Source: Candidatus Baltobacteraceae bacterium (lineage in GTDB: Bacteria; Vulcanimicrobiota; Vulcanimicrobiia; Vulcanimicrobiales; Vulcanimicrobiaceae). From it: a stretch of DNA of 64,000 nt. Position 1 is the first letter of the stretch, and each line of letters begins with the position of its first letter. This document shows, one piece after another, positions 25,575 through 33,955 of the stretch. Below the pieces are notes generated by a model. The model searched no databases, was not told the origin of the DNA, and saw only the letters and a list, made by a program, of their open reading frames with translations. Location of the stretch: positions 62,001-126,000 of the forward strand of contig DASXGW010000008.1 in assembly GCA_036488875.1 (NCBI GenBank), given 5' to 3'. A program made the position numbers and the translations under genes.

Positions 25575-25900
25575 TTCTTGGTCCCCGCGGGAACGACCAC
25601 GATCGCGCCCTTCATGTACGGGTGCAGCGCGCAGAAATATGCGAACGTTCCGGGCTTAGCGAAGCGATAGGCCCAAGCGTCTCCGCCGTCGATGCCCGTT
25701 GAATCGAACGACTTATTCTCGGCGGTGACGGTGTGCGCTTCGCCGTCGTCGTTGACGAAGCGCACCACGGCACCGGCCGGCACGGTGAGCTTAGCGGGGG
25801 CGAAGGCAAAATTTTTGATGTGGACCGTCGCGGTCGCGTCGGCGGTAGAAGCTTCCCCCGACGCGAGCGCGAGAACCAAGGCTAGAACCGTTGTACTCAT
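25571..25900 (-). CDS. Plastocyanin-like cupredoxin
   Basis: A 109-residue periplasmic blue-copper protein with a short N-terminal signal. Copper ligands are the histidine in GEAHTVT and the cysteine, histidine and methionine of YFCALHPYM, matching amicyanin/plastocyanin-type sites. It would carry electrons or bind copper. It is the first gene of the cupredoxin-phosphoesterase-ECF sigma-anti-sigma operon. CATAGT lies six bases upstream of the ATG, a possible -10 box for a leaderless message. Confidence 0.88.
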   Translation of the reverse strand: MSTTVLALVLALASGEASTADATATVHIKNFAFAPAKLTVPAGAVVRFVNDDGEAHTVTAENKSFDSTGIDGGDAWAYRFAKPGTFAYFCALHPYMKGAIVVVPAGTKK

Positions 25901-25936
25901 ACCCCTACTATGCGCAGGGGCGGCGTTTGGTTCGTT

Positions 25937-26488
25937 CTAGGGTTGTTTCGGGTGGCTCGCTTCCCACTGTTTGAGGGCGGCGAGGGTATTCTCGACGTGA
26001 AGCGTGGGGTCTAAGTTCGTATACGTATAGATGATGCTGCCGTCGGGCGCGATCACGTACGACGTGCGATCGGCGTATTGCGGCGCCTTGTCGAGCACGG
26101 AGTCGTACTCTTTCATGACGGCTTGATCCGTATCGGCCGCGACGGCGAACTTGCTGCGGCAATCGCTCACGGAGAACTTCTGAAGTTTGTCGATGGGATC
26201 GTGCGAGACGCCGATGACGGTTGCGCCCAGCGATTTATACTGATCGATCGCATCGGCGAACTCGTGAGCTTCGATCGTGCAGCCTTTAGTGAACGCTGCC
26301 GGATAAAAGTAGAGAACGACGGGTCCTTTTGCCAGCGCGGCGGCAAGGTTGAACGTAAAGACGTTGCCGCCTTGGCTCGCCTGCAGCGTAAACGCGGGCG
26401 CCTTTGCACCGACGGCAAGCGAGGCTAATACGGGCGCGGTGCAGAGCGCGAGGATAAAAACGGCTAGAGAAGACGAGCGACGTAGCAT
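25937..26488 (-). CDS. Exported peroxiredoxin (AhpC/TSA, BCP-like)
   Basis: A 183-residue thiol peroxidase with an N-terminal signal (MLRRSSSLAVFILALCTAPVLAS). The peroxidatic cysteine is in AAFTKGCTIEAHEF, with the preceding FYPAAF proline loop; a second cysteine in SVSDCRSKF may resolve the disulfide. ATG 26488 is chosen because the signal peptide begins there; the longer frame would cross the intergenic region. It reduces peroxides in the periplasm. It is divergent from the aspartic-protease-like gene, with an 85-base gap containing a palindrome. Confidence 0.9.
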   Translation of the reverse strand: MLRRSSSLAVFILALCTAPVLASLAVGAKAPAFTLQASQGGNVFTFNLAAALAKGPVVLYFYPAAFTKGCTIEAHEFADAIDQYKSLGATVIGVSHDPIDKLQKFSVSDCRSKFAVAADTDQAVMKEYDSVLDKAPQYADRTSYVIAPDGSIIYTYTNLDPTLHVENTLAALKQWEASHPKQP

Positions 26489-26534
26489 GGGCGACCAACC
26501 TTTCCAGGGCACACCATAACACGCAGCGGTGGGG

Positions 26535-26567
26535 AATTCATGAATTTTCCCGCGATTGCGGTAGAAT
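26535..26567. promoter_or_regulatory. 12-base palindrome and -10 box in the peroxiredoxin divergent region
   Basis: AATTCATGAATT (26535-26546) is a perfect 12-base palindrome, flanked by GGGG on the left and TTCCC on the right. TAGAAT (26562-26567) ends exactly six bases before ATG 26574, fitting a leaderless plus-strand transcript. On the minus strand TGTTATGGT (about 26504-26512) may be the -10 element for the peroxiredoxin. The palindrome could be an operator for either gene. Confidence 0.4.
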
Positions 26568-26573
26568 CGGCAG

Positions 26574-27449
26574 ATGCAACGCCGGTCATTCTTGAGCCTC
26601 GCCGCCATCGTTCCGCTGCTGGGCATTACCACGCCGATCAGCGAGGAACTCGCACTTCCCGTTGAGCTGCGCGGCGGCCGCTTCTTTGCGCTGCCGCGGC
26701 TCGCGACCGGCGGCACGTTCGCGTGCTGGCTGGACACCGACGGCGGCGGTTTCGTCTTCGCGCACGCAGTGCAGCGCCTGTCGCTTCAGACGCGTTTGGA
26801 CGGCATCAGCCGATTGGCGCAGCTGCCGCGATTCGATCCGACGCACGGCGTTCCGCCGCTGGTTCGCGACGGCGGAGAGCTTCCAATTTTCGATCCGAAA
26901 GACAGCGACGCGGCCGATCCGGTCCTTCAAGGCTTTGACGCGCAGCTCGGCGGCAGCTGGTTCGCCGATCGCGTCTGGCGGTTCGATTTCCAGCGCGGTG
27001 CGATGTCGTTGCGACTGTCGGCGCTGCCGCCCGCATTGGCGAATCTTCCCCTCGCATTCGACGGCGTCTACCCGCGCACAACGGTAACGATTGCCGGCGA
27101 AACGCTGGCGATGTCGCTGGATATCGCGGCTTCCGTAGTGCTCGCAAGCGGCAGCGGCACGACCGTATCCGCCACGAGCTTCGTGCCGCGTTCGACGTTC
27201 GAGCGCTGGCATTCCGAGCATCCGGAATGGCCGGTCGAGCGCAGCGTTTCGACGCTGCCGGGCGTCGACTCCATCGTCGTGCCCGAAGTGCGCGCCGGTA
27301 CGGCGGTCTTTAGCCGAGTCGCGTTTACGACGCGCCCCGGCGACGACGTCTTTGCGGGCAGCGAGCTCGCAGGAAAGCTCGGTGCGAACGCGTACGCGGG
27401 TCGCATCGTGACGATCGATTACCCGAACGCGCGACTGCGCGTCGATTGA
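26574..27449 (+). CDS. Degenerate retropepsin-like aspartic protease homologue, exported
   Basis: A 291-residue exported protein (MQRRSFLSLAAIVPLLGIT signal) with the fold pattern of bacterial retropepsin-like proteases: first motif region CWLDTDGGGF, mid-region LGGSWF, second motif region MSLDIAASVVL, and a final KLGANAYAGRIVTIDYPNARLRV. The first motif reads DTD instead of DTG and the second DIA instead of DTG, so a normal catalytic dyad is missing. It is probably a non-catalytic member with a binding role. Compare the intact two-lobed protein at 6240-8105. It has no clear ribosome site and a -10-like box six bases upstream. Confidence 0.65.
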   Translation: MQRRSFLSLAAIVPLLGITTPISEELALPVELRGGRFFALPRLATGGTFACWLDTDGGGFVFAHAVQRLSLQTRLDGISRLAQLPRFDPTHGVPPLVRDGGELPIFDPKDSDAADPVLQGFDAQLGGSWFADRVWRFDFQRGAMSLRLSALPPALANLPLAFDGVYPRTTVTIAGETLAMSLDIAASVVLASGSGTTVSATSFVPRSTFERWHSEHPEWPVERSVSTLPGVDSIVVPEVRAGTAVFSRVAFTTRPGDDVFAGSELAGKLGANAYAGRIVTIDYPNARLRVD

Positions 27450-27457
27450 ACGCGGCG

Positions 27458-28000
27458 CTACACCTTGAACGTCGTGCCGGCGAACTGCTTTTCGTCGTAG
27501 TTCGGGTCGGTTGACGGGCGGTCGACCTCACGCCACCACGCGCTGTACATCGCGAGCCACTCGAAGTTTTCGAAGATGTAATAGTTGCCGCGCACCTTGC
27601 GCAGGTGATAGACGAACTCGCGAATCGTGTTCCAGCGAACGCGAATCATGTAGCCGATCGCGTCGACCAGCAACGATGCGTCGAGCACCCGGCGCCGAGC
27701 GAGCGTCGCGACCGTTTCGAAATATTGCGCGACGAGCAGCAGCGCGCGATCGTCGTCGGAGTCGTCGTAGCGCGCGAGGATGTCCTCGTCGGTCGGATAC
27801 CGCTGCGCGACGCCTTCGAGGCCTTCGAACGCCGCCATCGCATTGGCGTCGGTCAACCGGTTGATCGCCTCGAGTATGGCGAGCGCATTGCGCTCGTGTT
27901 CCAGATGCCGGTTTTGCCGAACGAGCAAAAACGAAGTGACGCACATCGCAGCGGCCGCCACGATGACCGAAGCTGCCGAGACGAGCAGCTCTAAGTTCAC
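27458..28000 (-). CDS. DUF4760-type membrane-anchored protein
   Basis: A 180-residue protein with one N-terminal membrane helix (LLVSAASVIVAAAAMCVTSFLLV) and a helical cytoplasmic domain. The overall pattern (short helix, NRLTDANAMAAFEGL, YFETVATLARRRVLD, then aromatic-rich GNYYIFENFEWLAMYSAWW) resembles DUF4760 proteins of unknown function. GTG start at 28000 lies eight bases after the acyl-CoA dehydrogenase stop, so the genes are co-transcribed. Function unknown. Confidence 0.75.
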   Translation of the reverse strand: MNLELLVSAASVIVAAAAMCVTSFLLVRQNRHLEHERNALAILEAINRLTDANAMAAFEGLEGVAQRYPTDEDILARYDDSDDDRALLLVAQYFETVATLARRRVLDASLLVDAIGYMIRVRWNTIREFVYHLRKVRGNYYIFENFEWLAMYSAWWREVDRPSTDPNYDEKQFAGTTFKV

Positions 28001-28008
28001 CCGGGCGC

Positions 28009-29157
28009 TTACAAACCCATCAAGCGAGCCAGCACGACCCGCTGTACTTCGTTGGTACCTTCGCCGATCTCGTTGATCTTCTGATCGCGGTACATGCGCG
28101 AGATCGGATACTCGTCCATGAACCCGTAGCCGCCGTGAATCTGCAGCGCTTCGTTGACGACGCGGTGCGACAGCTCGCCCGCGAACAGCTTCGCAAAGCT
28201 CGCCGCCTGCACGTAGTCGCGGCCTTGGTCCTTCTCCCAGGCGGCGCGCAGCATCATCAGCTTGGCGTGCTCGATCTCCGTCAGCATGTCGACCAGCTTG
28301 AACGAGATCGCCTGAAACTTGCTGATCGGGCGGCCGAACGCGTGGCGCTCCTTGGCGTACGCCAGTGCCTCGTCGTAGGCGCCCATCGCCAGGCCGATCG
28401 AGAGCGCGGCCACCGAGATGCGGCCGCCGTCGAGGATCGTGAGGAACTGCCGGTAGCCCTCGCCCCGGGGCCCGAGCAAGTTCTCCTCGGGGACCGCCGC
28501 ATCCATAAATGAAAGCTCGCGCGTGTCGGAAGCGCGCCAGCCCATCTTCTTATACTTCTTGCTGCGGGCGAAGCCGGGCGTCTCTTGCTCCACGATGAGG
28601 TTCGAGATCTCCGGCTTGCCGTCGGGCCGGCTTCCGGTCACGACCGTGATCGTGGTACCGCCGCTGATGTCGGTGCCGGAGTTGGTGATGAACGCCTTCG
28701 TCCCGTTGACGATCCACTTGCCGTCCTTGAGCGTCGCCTTCGTCTGCACGTTGCCGGCGTCGCTGCCCGCGCTGGGCTCGGTCAGGCCGAAACCCCACAG
28801 CTTCTTTCCCTGCGCCAGCGGCACGAGGTACTTCTGCTTTTGTTCTTCCGTACCGAACAGGTAGAACGGTGTAGCGCCAAGCGAGACGTGCGCCGCCATC
28901 GTGATTGCCGTGGACGCGTCGGCGCGAGCGATCTCCATGACGGCCAGCGCGTAACTGACGGTATCGCCTCCCGCACCGCCGTACTCTTCGGGGAACGGCA
29001 GGCCCATGAAGCCGAGCTCGGCCATCTTCGCGACCAACTCGTACGGAAAGGCCTCTTCGCGGTCCATGTGCTCGGCACGCGGTTTGACCTCGTTCTGCGC
29101 GAAATCGCGCGCGAGGCTTTGGATCGCTTTTTGCTCGTCGGTCAGGTCGAAATTCAT
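28009..29157 (-). CDS. Acyl-CoA dehydrogenase
   Basis: A 382-residue FAD-dependent acyl-CoA dehydrogenase of short/branched-chain type. FAD and substrate motifs: GFGLTEPSAGSDAGNVQT, ITNSGTDISGGTTITVV and the C-terminal QIHGGYGFMDEYPISRMYRDQKINEIGEGTNEVQR, which contains the catalytic glutamate. It oxidises an acyl-CoA to the 2-enoyl-CoA and passes electrons to ETF. TACCTT lies six bases before the ATG, a possible leaderless promoter. Divergent from ftsE. Confidence 0.93.
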   Translation of the reverse strand: MNFDLTDEQKAIQSLARDFAQNEVKPRAEHMDREEAFPYELVAKMAELGFMGLPFPEEYGGAGGDTVSYALAVMEIARADASTAITMAAHVSLGATPFYLFGTEEQKQKYLVPLAQGKKLWGFGLTEPSAGSDAGNVQTKATLKDGKWIVNGTKAFITNSGTDISGGTTITVVTGSRPDGKPEISNLIVEQETPGFARSKKYKKMGWRASDTRELSFMDAAVPEENLLGPRGEGYRQFLTILDGGRISVAALSIGLAMGAYDEALAYAKERHAFGRPISKFQAISFKLVDMLTEIEHAKLMMLRAAWEKDQGRDYVQAASFAKLFAGELSHRVVNEALQIHGGYGFMDEYPISRMYRDQKINEIGEGTNEVQRVVLARLMGL

Positions 29158-29167
29158 CGTCCGAAGG

Positions 29168-29182
29168 TATAGGCCGCGGCCT
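29168..29182. promoter_or_regulatory. Divergent promoter region with AGGCCGCGGCCT palindrome
   Basis: The 47 bases between acyl-CoA dehydrogenase (start 29157, minus) and ftsE (start 29205, plus) hold a perfect 12-base palindrome at 29171-29182. TATAGG at 29168-29173 could be a plus-strand -10 box for the ftsE operon, giving a leader of about 25-30 bases. No Shine-Dalgarno site is visible before ftsE. Confidence 0.35.
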
Positions 29183-29204
29183 CAGGAAAAACCCTCTGGC
29201 AGCA

Positions 29205-29915
29205 ATGATTTCCTTGCGCAACGTCTCTCTGGTCTACCCCAACGGCGTACACGCCCTCGACAACGTCACTCTCGAAATCGCCAAAGGCGATTTCGTCTTT
29301 CTCGTAGGTCATTCCGGAACCGGCAAGTCCAGCTTGATGAAGCTTCTCTACCGTGAGGCGCGTCCGAGCTCGGGCGAGATCATCGTCGACGGAATCCGCG
29401 TCGACCGGCTCAAGAACTCGCGAGTTCCCGCGCTGCGCCGTCACTTGGGCGTCGTCTTCCAAGACTTCAAGCTTCTCTCCGACAAGACGGTGTGGGAGAA
29501 CGTGGCGTTCGCCATGCAAGTCACCGGCGCGCACACACGCGACGTGATGCGCCAGGTGCCGCGCGTGCTCGATCTCGTCGGCCTCTCGCACAAGTCGCGG
29601 ATGTATCCCAACGAACTCTCCGGCGGCGAGCAGCAGCGCACCGCGATCGCACGCGCACTCGTGAACAATCCAAAGATTCTCCTCTGCGACGAGCCGAGCG
29701 GCAATCTCGATCCGTCGAACACCACCGAAATCATGGAGCTGCTGCTCCGGATCAATCTCAAAGGCACGACCGTCGTGGTCGCCACGCACAATCAAGCCGT
29801 CGTCGACCGCATGCGCCGCCGCGTCGTCCGCCTGGAAGACGGGCGCATCGTGACCGACGAAGAACGGGGCTATTACTATCTTGGACTGGGGCAAGGTCAA
29901 GTTCTTTCTGGGTGA
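29205..29915 (+). CDS. ftsE: Cell division ATP-binding protein FtsE
   Basis: FtsE is the ABC ATPase of the FtsEX complex, which drives activation of septal peptidoglycan hydrolases. The 236-residue protein has Walker A GHSGTGKSS, Q-loop FQDFKLL, signature LSGGEQQ, Walker B ILLCDEPSGNLD and switch histidine in ATHNQ. It opens a unidirectional block of seven genes (ftsE, ftsX, kinase, regulator, EnvC-like peptidase, two S41 proteases). The end overlaps ftsX by 35 bases, tighter than usual. Confidence 0.95.
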   Translation: MISLRNVSLVYPNGVHALDNVTLEIAKGDFVFLVGHSGTGKSSLMKLLYREARPSSGEIIVDGIRVDRLKNSRVPALRRHLGVVFQDFKLLSDKTVWENVAFAMQVTGAHTRDVMRQVPRVLDLVGLSHKSRMYPNELSGGEQQRTAIARALVNNPKILLCDEPSGNLDPSNTTEIMELLLRINLKGTTVVVATHNQAVVDRMRRRVVRLEDGRIVTDEERGYYYLGLGQGQVLSG

Positions 29916-30762
29916 AGTGTTGCGCAACTTCACGCGCAACGCGAGCATGCAAGCCACCGCAATCGGAACCGTCGCGATCACGATCGTGATCCTTGGCGTG
30001 TTCCTCTTCGTGCGCGGCGAGCTTGCGGGAGTGGGCGCGAAGCTGCTCGATCAAATCGAGATCTCGGCGTACTTTTCGACGAACGCAACGCCGGCGCAGA
30101 TAGCGTCGGTTCGTCACCTCGTCGCAGCCGATCCGCGGGTCGAGTCGGTCGAGTTCGTTCCGAAGAAAGACGGACTCGCCGAGCTGCGAGACCGGACCAA
30201 AGGCGCCATCGACACCAGCACCCTCACCGAGAATCCGTTGCCCGACAAGCTTCGCGTTCGCGTGCGCGTTCCCGATCAGGTGCCCGCGGTAGCGACAAGC
30301 ATCGGCCGGCTTACCGCGATCGACAACGTCGTCTACGGTCAAACGATCGTCCAACGGCTGCTCCAGCTGGGCGACGTGATGCGGCGCGTCGGCATTGCGG
30401 TGATCGTTATCTTCCTCTTCGTCGCCGGCATCATCATCTCGAACACCATCCGCCTGACGGTGTACGCCCGCCGCCGCGAAATCGCGATCATGCAGCTCGT
30501 CGGCGCGACGAACACCTACATTCGCATGCCGTTCATCTGCGAAGGGTTGCTCGACGGGATGATCGGCGCGATCGTCGCCGTCGCCGTCCTGTCGCTCGCG
30601 CGCGCCGCGCTCTGGCCGAAGATGCTCGAGGCGCTGCCGTGGATCGGCTTTAGCTCGACGCCGATCGATCTTGGAGCGATCGTGGCCGAGCTCTTCCTCG
30701 TCGGTGCCGCCATTGGGATCGTCGCGTCGTGGATTTCGGTCGGACGCCACCTGCGAACGTAG
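29881..30762 (+). CDS. ftsX: Cell division protein FtsX
   Basis: A 293-residue ABC permease-like protein with the FtsX layout: N-terminal helix (ATAIGTVAITIVILGVFLFV), a periplasmic loop of about 120 residues (EISAYFSTNATPAQI to VPDQVPA), then three helices. Between them lies the cytoplasmic coupling segment YARRREIAIMQLVGATNTYIRMPFICEG. With FtsE it passes ATP-driven movement to a periplasmic hydrolase activator, probably the EnvC-like protein encoded three genes downstream. Start is TTG 29881 inside ftsE, so the two are translationally coupled. The end overlaps the kinase gene by 34 bases. Confidence 0.92.
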   Translation: MDWGKVKFFLGEVLRNFTRNASMQATAIGTVAITIVILGVFLFVRGELAGVGAKLLDQIEISAYFSTNATPAQIASVRHLVAADPRVESVEFVPKKDGLAELRDRTKGAIDTSTLTENPLPDKLRVRVRVPDQVPAVATSIGRLTAIDNVVYGQTIVQRLLQLGDVMRRVGIAVIVIFLFVAGIIISNTIRLTVYARRREIAIMQLVGATNTYIRMPFICEGLLDGMIGAIVAVAVLSLARAALWPKMLEALPWIGFSSTPIDLGAIVAELFLVGAAIGIVASWISVGRHLRT

Positions 30763-31793
30763 CGGAGCGGCGGCCGAACGCCGTACCGCTCGACGCTCTC
30801 CTCGCGCTCTCCAACGACGGGTTTCTCTTCGTGCGCTCCGACGCGCACGTGGCCTTGTGGAGCGAAGGAGCGTCGTCATTGTGCGGCGTTCCCGAGCGCG
30901 CGGCCTTGAATGCCGACGTTCGCCGCTTGTTCGTTTACGGCGAGAAAATTATCTCGGTTCCGTTCGACGCAACGGTGCACGAAGTACGCATCGGGGTCGA
31001 GAACAAGGCCGGCGTTCGATGGCTGCGTCTAGCCGCCATCGGCGTCGACGTCGACGCGCACACGCACGGCTGGCTCTGTTCGTTCGGACCCGAGCGCCGC
31101 TACCAGGAAATCGAACAGCTCAAGAGCGAGATCGTTGCCGCCGTATCGCACGAGCTCAAGACGCCGATCGCAACGATCAAAGCGTACGCGACGACCTTGC
31201 GCGAAAACCCGCGCGCCGTCGAAGGGCAGCGCGACGATTTTCTGCGCGTCATCGACGAGCAAACCGACCGCCTCACGCGCGTCGTCGACGAACTGCTGCT
31301 CGCCTCGCGCGTCGACGCCGAGCAGCTTCTCAAACGGCGGATTACCATTCCGCTCGAGGAGGTCGTCGACGCCGCTCTGATGGCGCTGGCCTTCGACGAC
31401 GCGACGCACCCGATCGAGCTGGAAACGCGCGGCGCGGCCCTTTCGGGCGACCCCGAAAAGCTGCGCGACGTGCTGCTCCATCTCATCGATAACGCGGCGA
31501 AGTTTTCGACCGCCGGTTCGACCATCAGGATCGAAGGCGAAACCACCGTCGACGAAACGATCGTTCGCGTGATCGATCGCGGCATCGGCATTTCCGACGA
31601 ACACCTGCCGTACATCTTCGAACGGTTCTATCGCGCGGAGCCGGAGCTGACGGCGCAGACCAGCGGAAGCGGTCTGGGATTGTCGATCGTCTCCGCGCTC
31701 GTTCGCGCTCACGGCGGCGCGATCGCGGTCAGCAGCGAACCCGGCCGGGGTTCGACGTTCACGTTGCACTTTCCAGTACGGAGCACGCCGTGA
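30729..31793 (+). CDS. PAS-type sensor histidine kinase
   Basis: A 354-residue cytosolic sensor kinase without membrane segments. The N-terminal region (residues 20-120) has PAS-like pattern. Next come HisKA with the phospho-accepting His141 in AAVSHELKTPIATI, and HATPase with HLIDNAAKFS, RVIDRGIGI, FERFYRAE and SGSGLGLSIV. The GTG start lies inside ftsX and the stop overlaps the response regulator start (GTGA), so ftsX, kinase and regulator are made together. It is the likely phosphodonor of the next gene product. Signal unknown, but it must be intracellular or come through FtsX. Confidence 0.9.
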   Translation: MDFGRTPPANVAERRPNAVPLDALLALSNDGFLFVRSDAHVALWSEGASSLCGVPERAALNADVRRLFVYGEKIISVPFDATVHEVRIGVENKAGVRWLRLAAIGVDVDAHTHGWLCSFGPERRYQEIEQLKSEIVAAVSHELKTPIATIKAYATTLRENPRAVEGQRDDFLRVIDEQTDRLTRVVDELLLASRVDAEQLLKRRITIPLEEVVDAALMALAFDDATHPIELETRGAALSGDPEKLRDVLLHLIDNAAKFSTAGSTIRIEGETTVDETIVRVIDRGIGISDEHLPYIFERFYRAEPELTAQTSGSGLGLSIVSALVRAHGGAIAVSSEPGRGSTFTLHFPVRSTP

Positions 31794-32746
31794 AAAGCGT
31801 TCCGTACGAGCTGGGGCATCACGTGCTCGTCGTCGACGACGACCGCAATTTGCGCAAGATCATCTCGACCAACTTGGAGTTGGCCGGATACAAGGTCGCG
31901 ACCGCGTCGGACGGGCGTGAGGCGCTCACCAAAATCGAGCAAGAGGTTCCCGATCTGCTCCTGCTCGACCTGATGATGCCGCACATGGACGGATACGAAG
32001 TTGCCCGCCGCGTACGCTCGCATCCCAATCCCACCATCGCCAACGTACCGATCATCATTCTCACCGCCAAGGGCGAAACCGAGGACAAGCTTCGCGGCTT
32101 TGAAGCCGGGGCCGACGATTACATAACCAAACCATTTGGACCGCGCGAGCTGCTCGCACGCGTTCGCGCAAAGATCCGGCGCGTCGAAGTCGACTCGTCG
32201 CTTTCGCCGCTCACGCGGCTGCCCGGAAATCTCGCCATCGAAGGCGAGCTGCGCAGGCGCATCGACGATCGCGAGGCGTTCGCCGTGCTCTATCTCGATC
32301 TGGACAACTTCAAAGCTTTCAACGACGTCTACGGCTTCACGCACGGGGACGAAGCGATTCAGCTCGTCGCCCGCACGTCGGTCGAGACCGTGCGGCGCCG
32401 CGGTACTCCCAACGACTTCGTCGGTCACATCGGCGGCGACGACTTCATCGTCGCAACGATTCCCGAGCGCGCCGAGGAGATCGCGCAAGGCGTCGTCGAG
32501 GAGTTCGACCGTACGATTCGTGCGCTCTATTCGCCCAAAGACTTGCGTCAAGGGTACATCGAGACGCGCGATCGGCGCGGCGTGCTCAATCGCTATCCGA
32601 TCATGTCGCTTTCCATCGCCATGGTGATCAACGACGGACAGCAAGTGACCAACTACGCGCAAATCGGAGAGAAGGCTGCAGAACTCAAGCGTTATGCGAA
32701 GTCGGTCGTCGGCTCCGTCTACATAAAGGACAAGAGGCGTCAGTGA
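31790..32746 (+). CDS. Response regulator with GGDEF-like output domain
   Basis: A 318-residue regulator: REC domain (acidic pair DDD near 16-18, phospho-acceptor Asp60 in LLLLDLMMP, Lys in TKPFG) joined to a GGDEF domain (about 140-310, with LYLDLDNFKAFNDVYGFTHGDEA). The signature loop reads GGDDF, not GGDEF, and the RxxD inhibitory site five residues before it reads TPND. Diguanylate cyclase activity is therefore uncertain; it may be a weak cyclase or a GTP/c-di-GMP sensor. It overlaps both neighbours by four bases (GTGA), linking it to ftsEX and the EnvC-like gene. Confidence 0.88.
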   Translation: MKSVPYELGHHVLVVDDDRNLRKIISTNLELAGYKVATASDGREALTKIEQEVPDLLLLDLMMPHMDGYEVARRVRSHPNPTIANVPIIILTAKGETEDKLRGFEAGADDYITKPFGPRELLARVRAKIRRVEVDSSLSPLTRLPGNLAIEGELRRRIDDREAFAVLYLDLDNFKAFNDVYGFTHGDEAIQLVARTSVETVRRRGTPNDFVGHIGGDDFIVATIPERAEEIAQGVVEEFDRTIRALYSPKDLRQGYIETRDRRGVLNRYPIMSLSIAMVINDGQQVTNYAQIGEKAAELKRYAKSVVGSVYIKDKRRQ

Positions 32747-33936
32747 ACGTAATCGCTCGCGCGAAATACGCGCTCGCACTCCTTTCGTTTGTCTCCCTCG
32801 TTCTTCCGCACGCGGCGCCGGCACAGTCCATCGACGCTAAGATTCGGGCGGAGAAAGAGAAGCAGGCGACGATACAGGCGCGCTTGCATCAAAAGCGGGC
32901 GGAGCTGCACGGGGTGACGCTGCGGTATAACGATTTGCAGCGGCAGTTGGGTGAGACCAACACGGCGATCGCCCAAGTCAACGGACGCATCGGCTCGCTG
33001 GAAGATCAAACGAATTCGACGCAGCGCCGCATCGATTGGAACTCGGTCCAGCTCGATGCCGCCAAAAAATCGCTCGCACTGCACGACGACTTGTTGCACC
33101 GGCGTCTGGTCAACATTTACGAAAACGGCGATCTGAGCTATCTAAACGTGTTGACGTCGGTGCGATCGTTCAGCGAGTTCGTCGAACGTTGGGAAGATTT
33201 GCGGCTGCTCATCGCCGCCAACGAGCGCGCCGTTCGCGCGCGCAAGGCCGCCGAACAAAAAGTGGCGGCGGTCGAGGCGGATTTGGAGCGCACGCGCTTG
33301 GAGCTGGCTTCGCAACAGCAGGAGCAGCAGGAGGCGCGCAGCCAGCTCGGCAGCTTGGCGTCCGAGCGGCAGAACTTAGTGCAGTTGGCGGCCGAGCAGC
33401 GAAGCCACGTCGCTGCCCAAGTCGCCGAGATGGAAGATCTCTCCGCCGCCGAGGAGGCGCAGCTCGAAGCGCTGATTCGCGAGCGAGAGGCCCAACTTGC
33501 GGCGCAGCGCAAGGCGGCCGGCATCGCGGGCGGGGCGACCGAGGGCGGCACCGGATCGTTCTCGTGGCCGGTGACCGGCACGATCACCTCGCCTTTCGGC
33601 TGGCGCTCCAACCCGTTCGGCGGCTCGCCCGAGTTCCACCAGGGCCTCGATATCGCGGCGCCGAGCGGAACGACCGTCACGGCGGCTGCCGGTGGAACCG
33701 TTATCATGGCACAGTGGTACGGCGGCTACGGCAACTACATTCTGATCGACCATGGGGGCGGTTACTCGACCGGGTACGGCCACCTCTCGGCGATCTACAT
33801 TTCGCAGGGACAGACGGTGCAGCGCGGCCAAGCCATCGGAGCCGTGGGCTCAACCGGTCAATCGACCGGCCCGCATCTGCACTTCGAGGTGCGGATCAAC
33901 GGGAAGCCTGTTGACCCGGCCCCCCGGCTTCATTAA
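32743..33936 (+). CDS. EnvC-like murein hydrolase activator / M23 peptidase
   Basis: A 397-residue periplasmic protein: signal peptide (ALALLSFVSLVLPHAAPAQS), a long coiled coil (about residues 30-260), and a C-terminal LytM/M23 domain. Zinc-ligand motifs are complete: HQGLDIA, GYGHLS and HLHFEV. EnvC itself lacks these ligands and only activates amidases, so this protein may be an active endopeptidase as well as an FtsEX partner (as with PcsB- or RipC-type partners). GTG start overlaps the regulator stop. Confidence 0.9.
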   Translation: MNVIARAKYALALLSFVSLVLPHAAPAQSIDAKIRAEKEKQATIQARLHQKRAELHGVTLRYNDLQRQLGETNTAIAQVNGRIGSLEDQTNSTQRRIDWNSVQLDAAKKSLALHDDLLHRRLVNIYENGDLSYLNVLTSVRSFSEFVERWEDLRLLIAANERAVRARKAAEQKVAAVEADLERTRLELASQQQEQQEARSQLGSLASERQNLVQLAAEQRSHVAAQVAEMEDLSAAEEAQLEALIREREAQLAAQRKAAGIAGGATEGGTGSFSWPVTGTITSPFGWRSNPFGGSPEFHQGLDIAAPSGTTVTAAAGGTVIMAQWYGGYGNYILIDHGGGYSTGYGHLSAIYISQGQTVQRGQAIGAVGSTGQSTGPHLHFEVRINGKPVDPAPRLH

Positions 33937-33955
33937 GACTTAGCGAGTATCGTCG

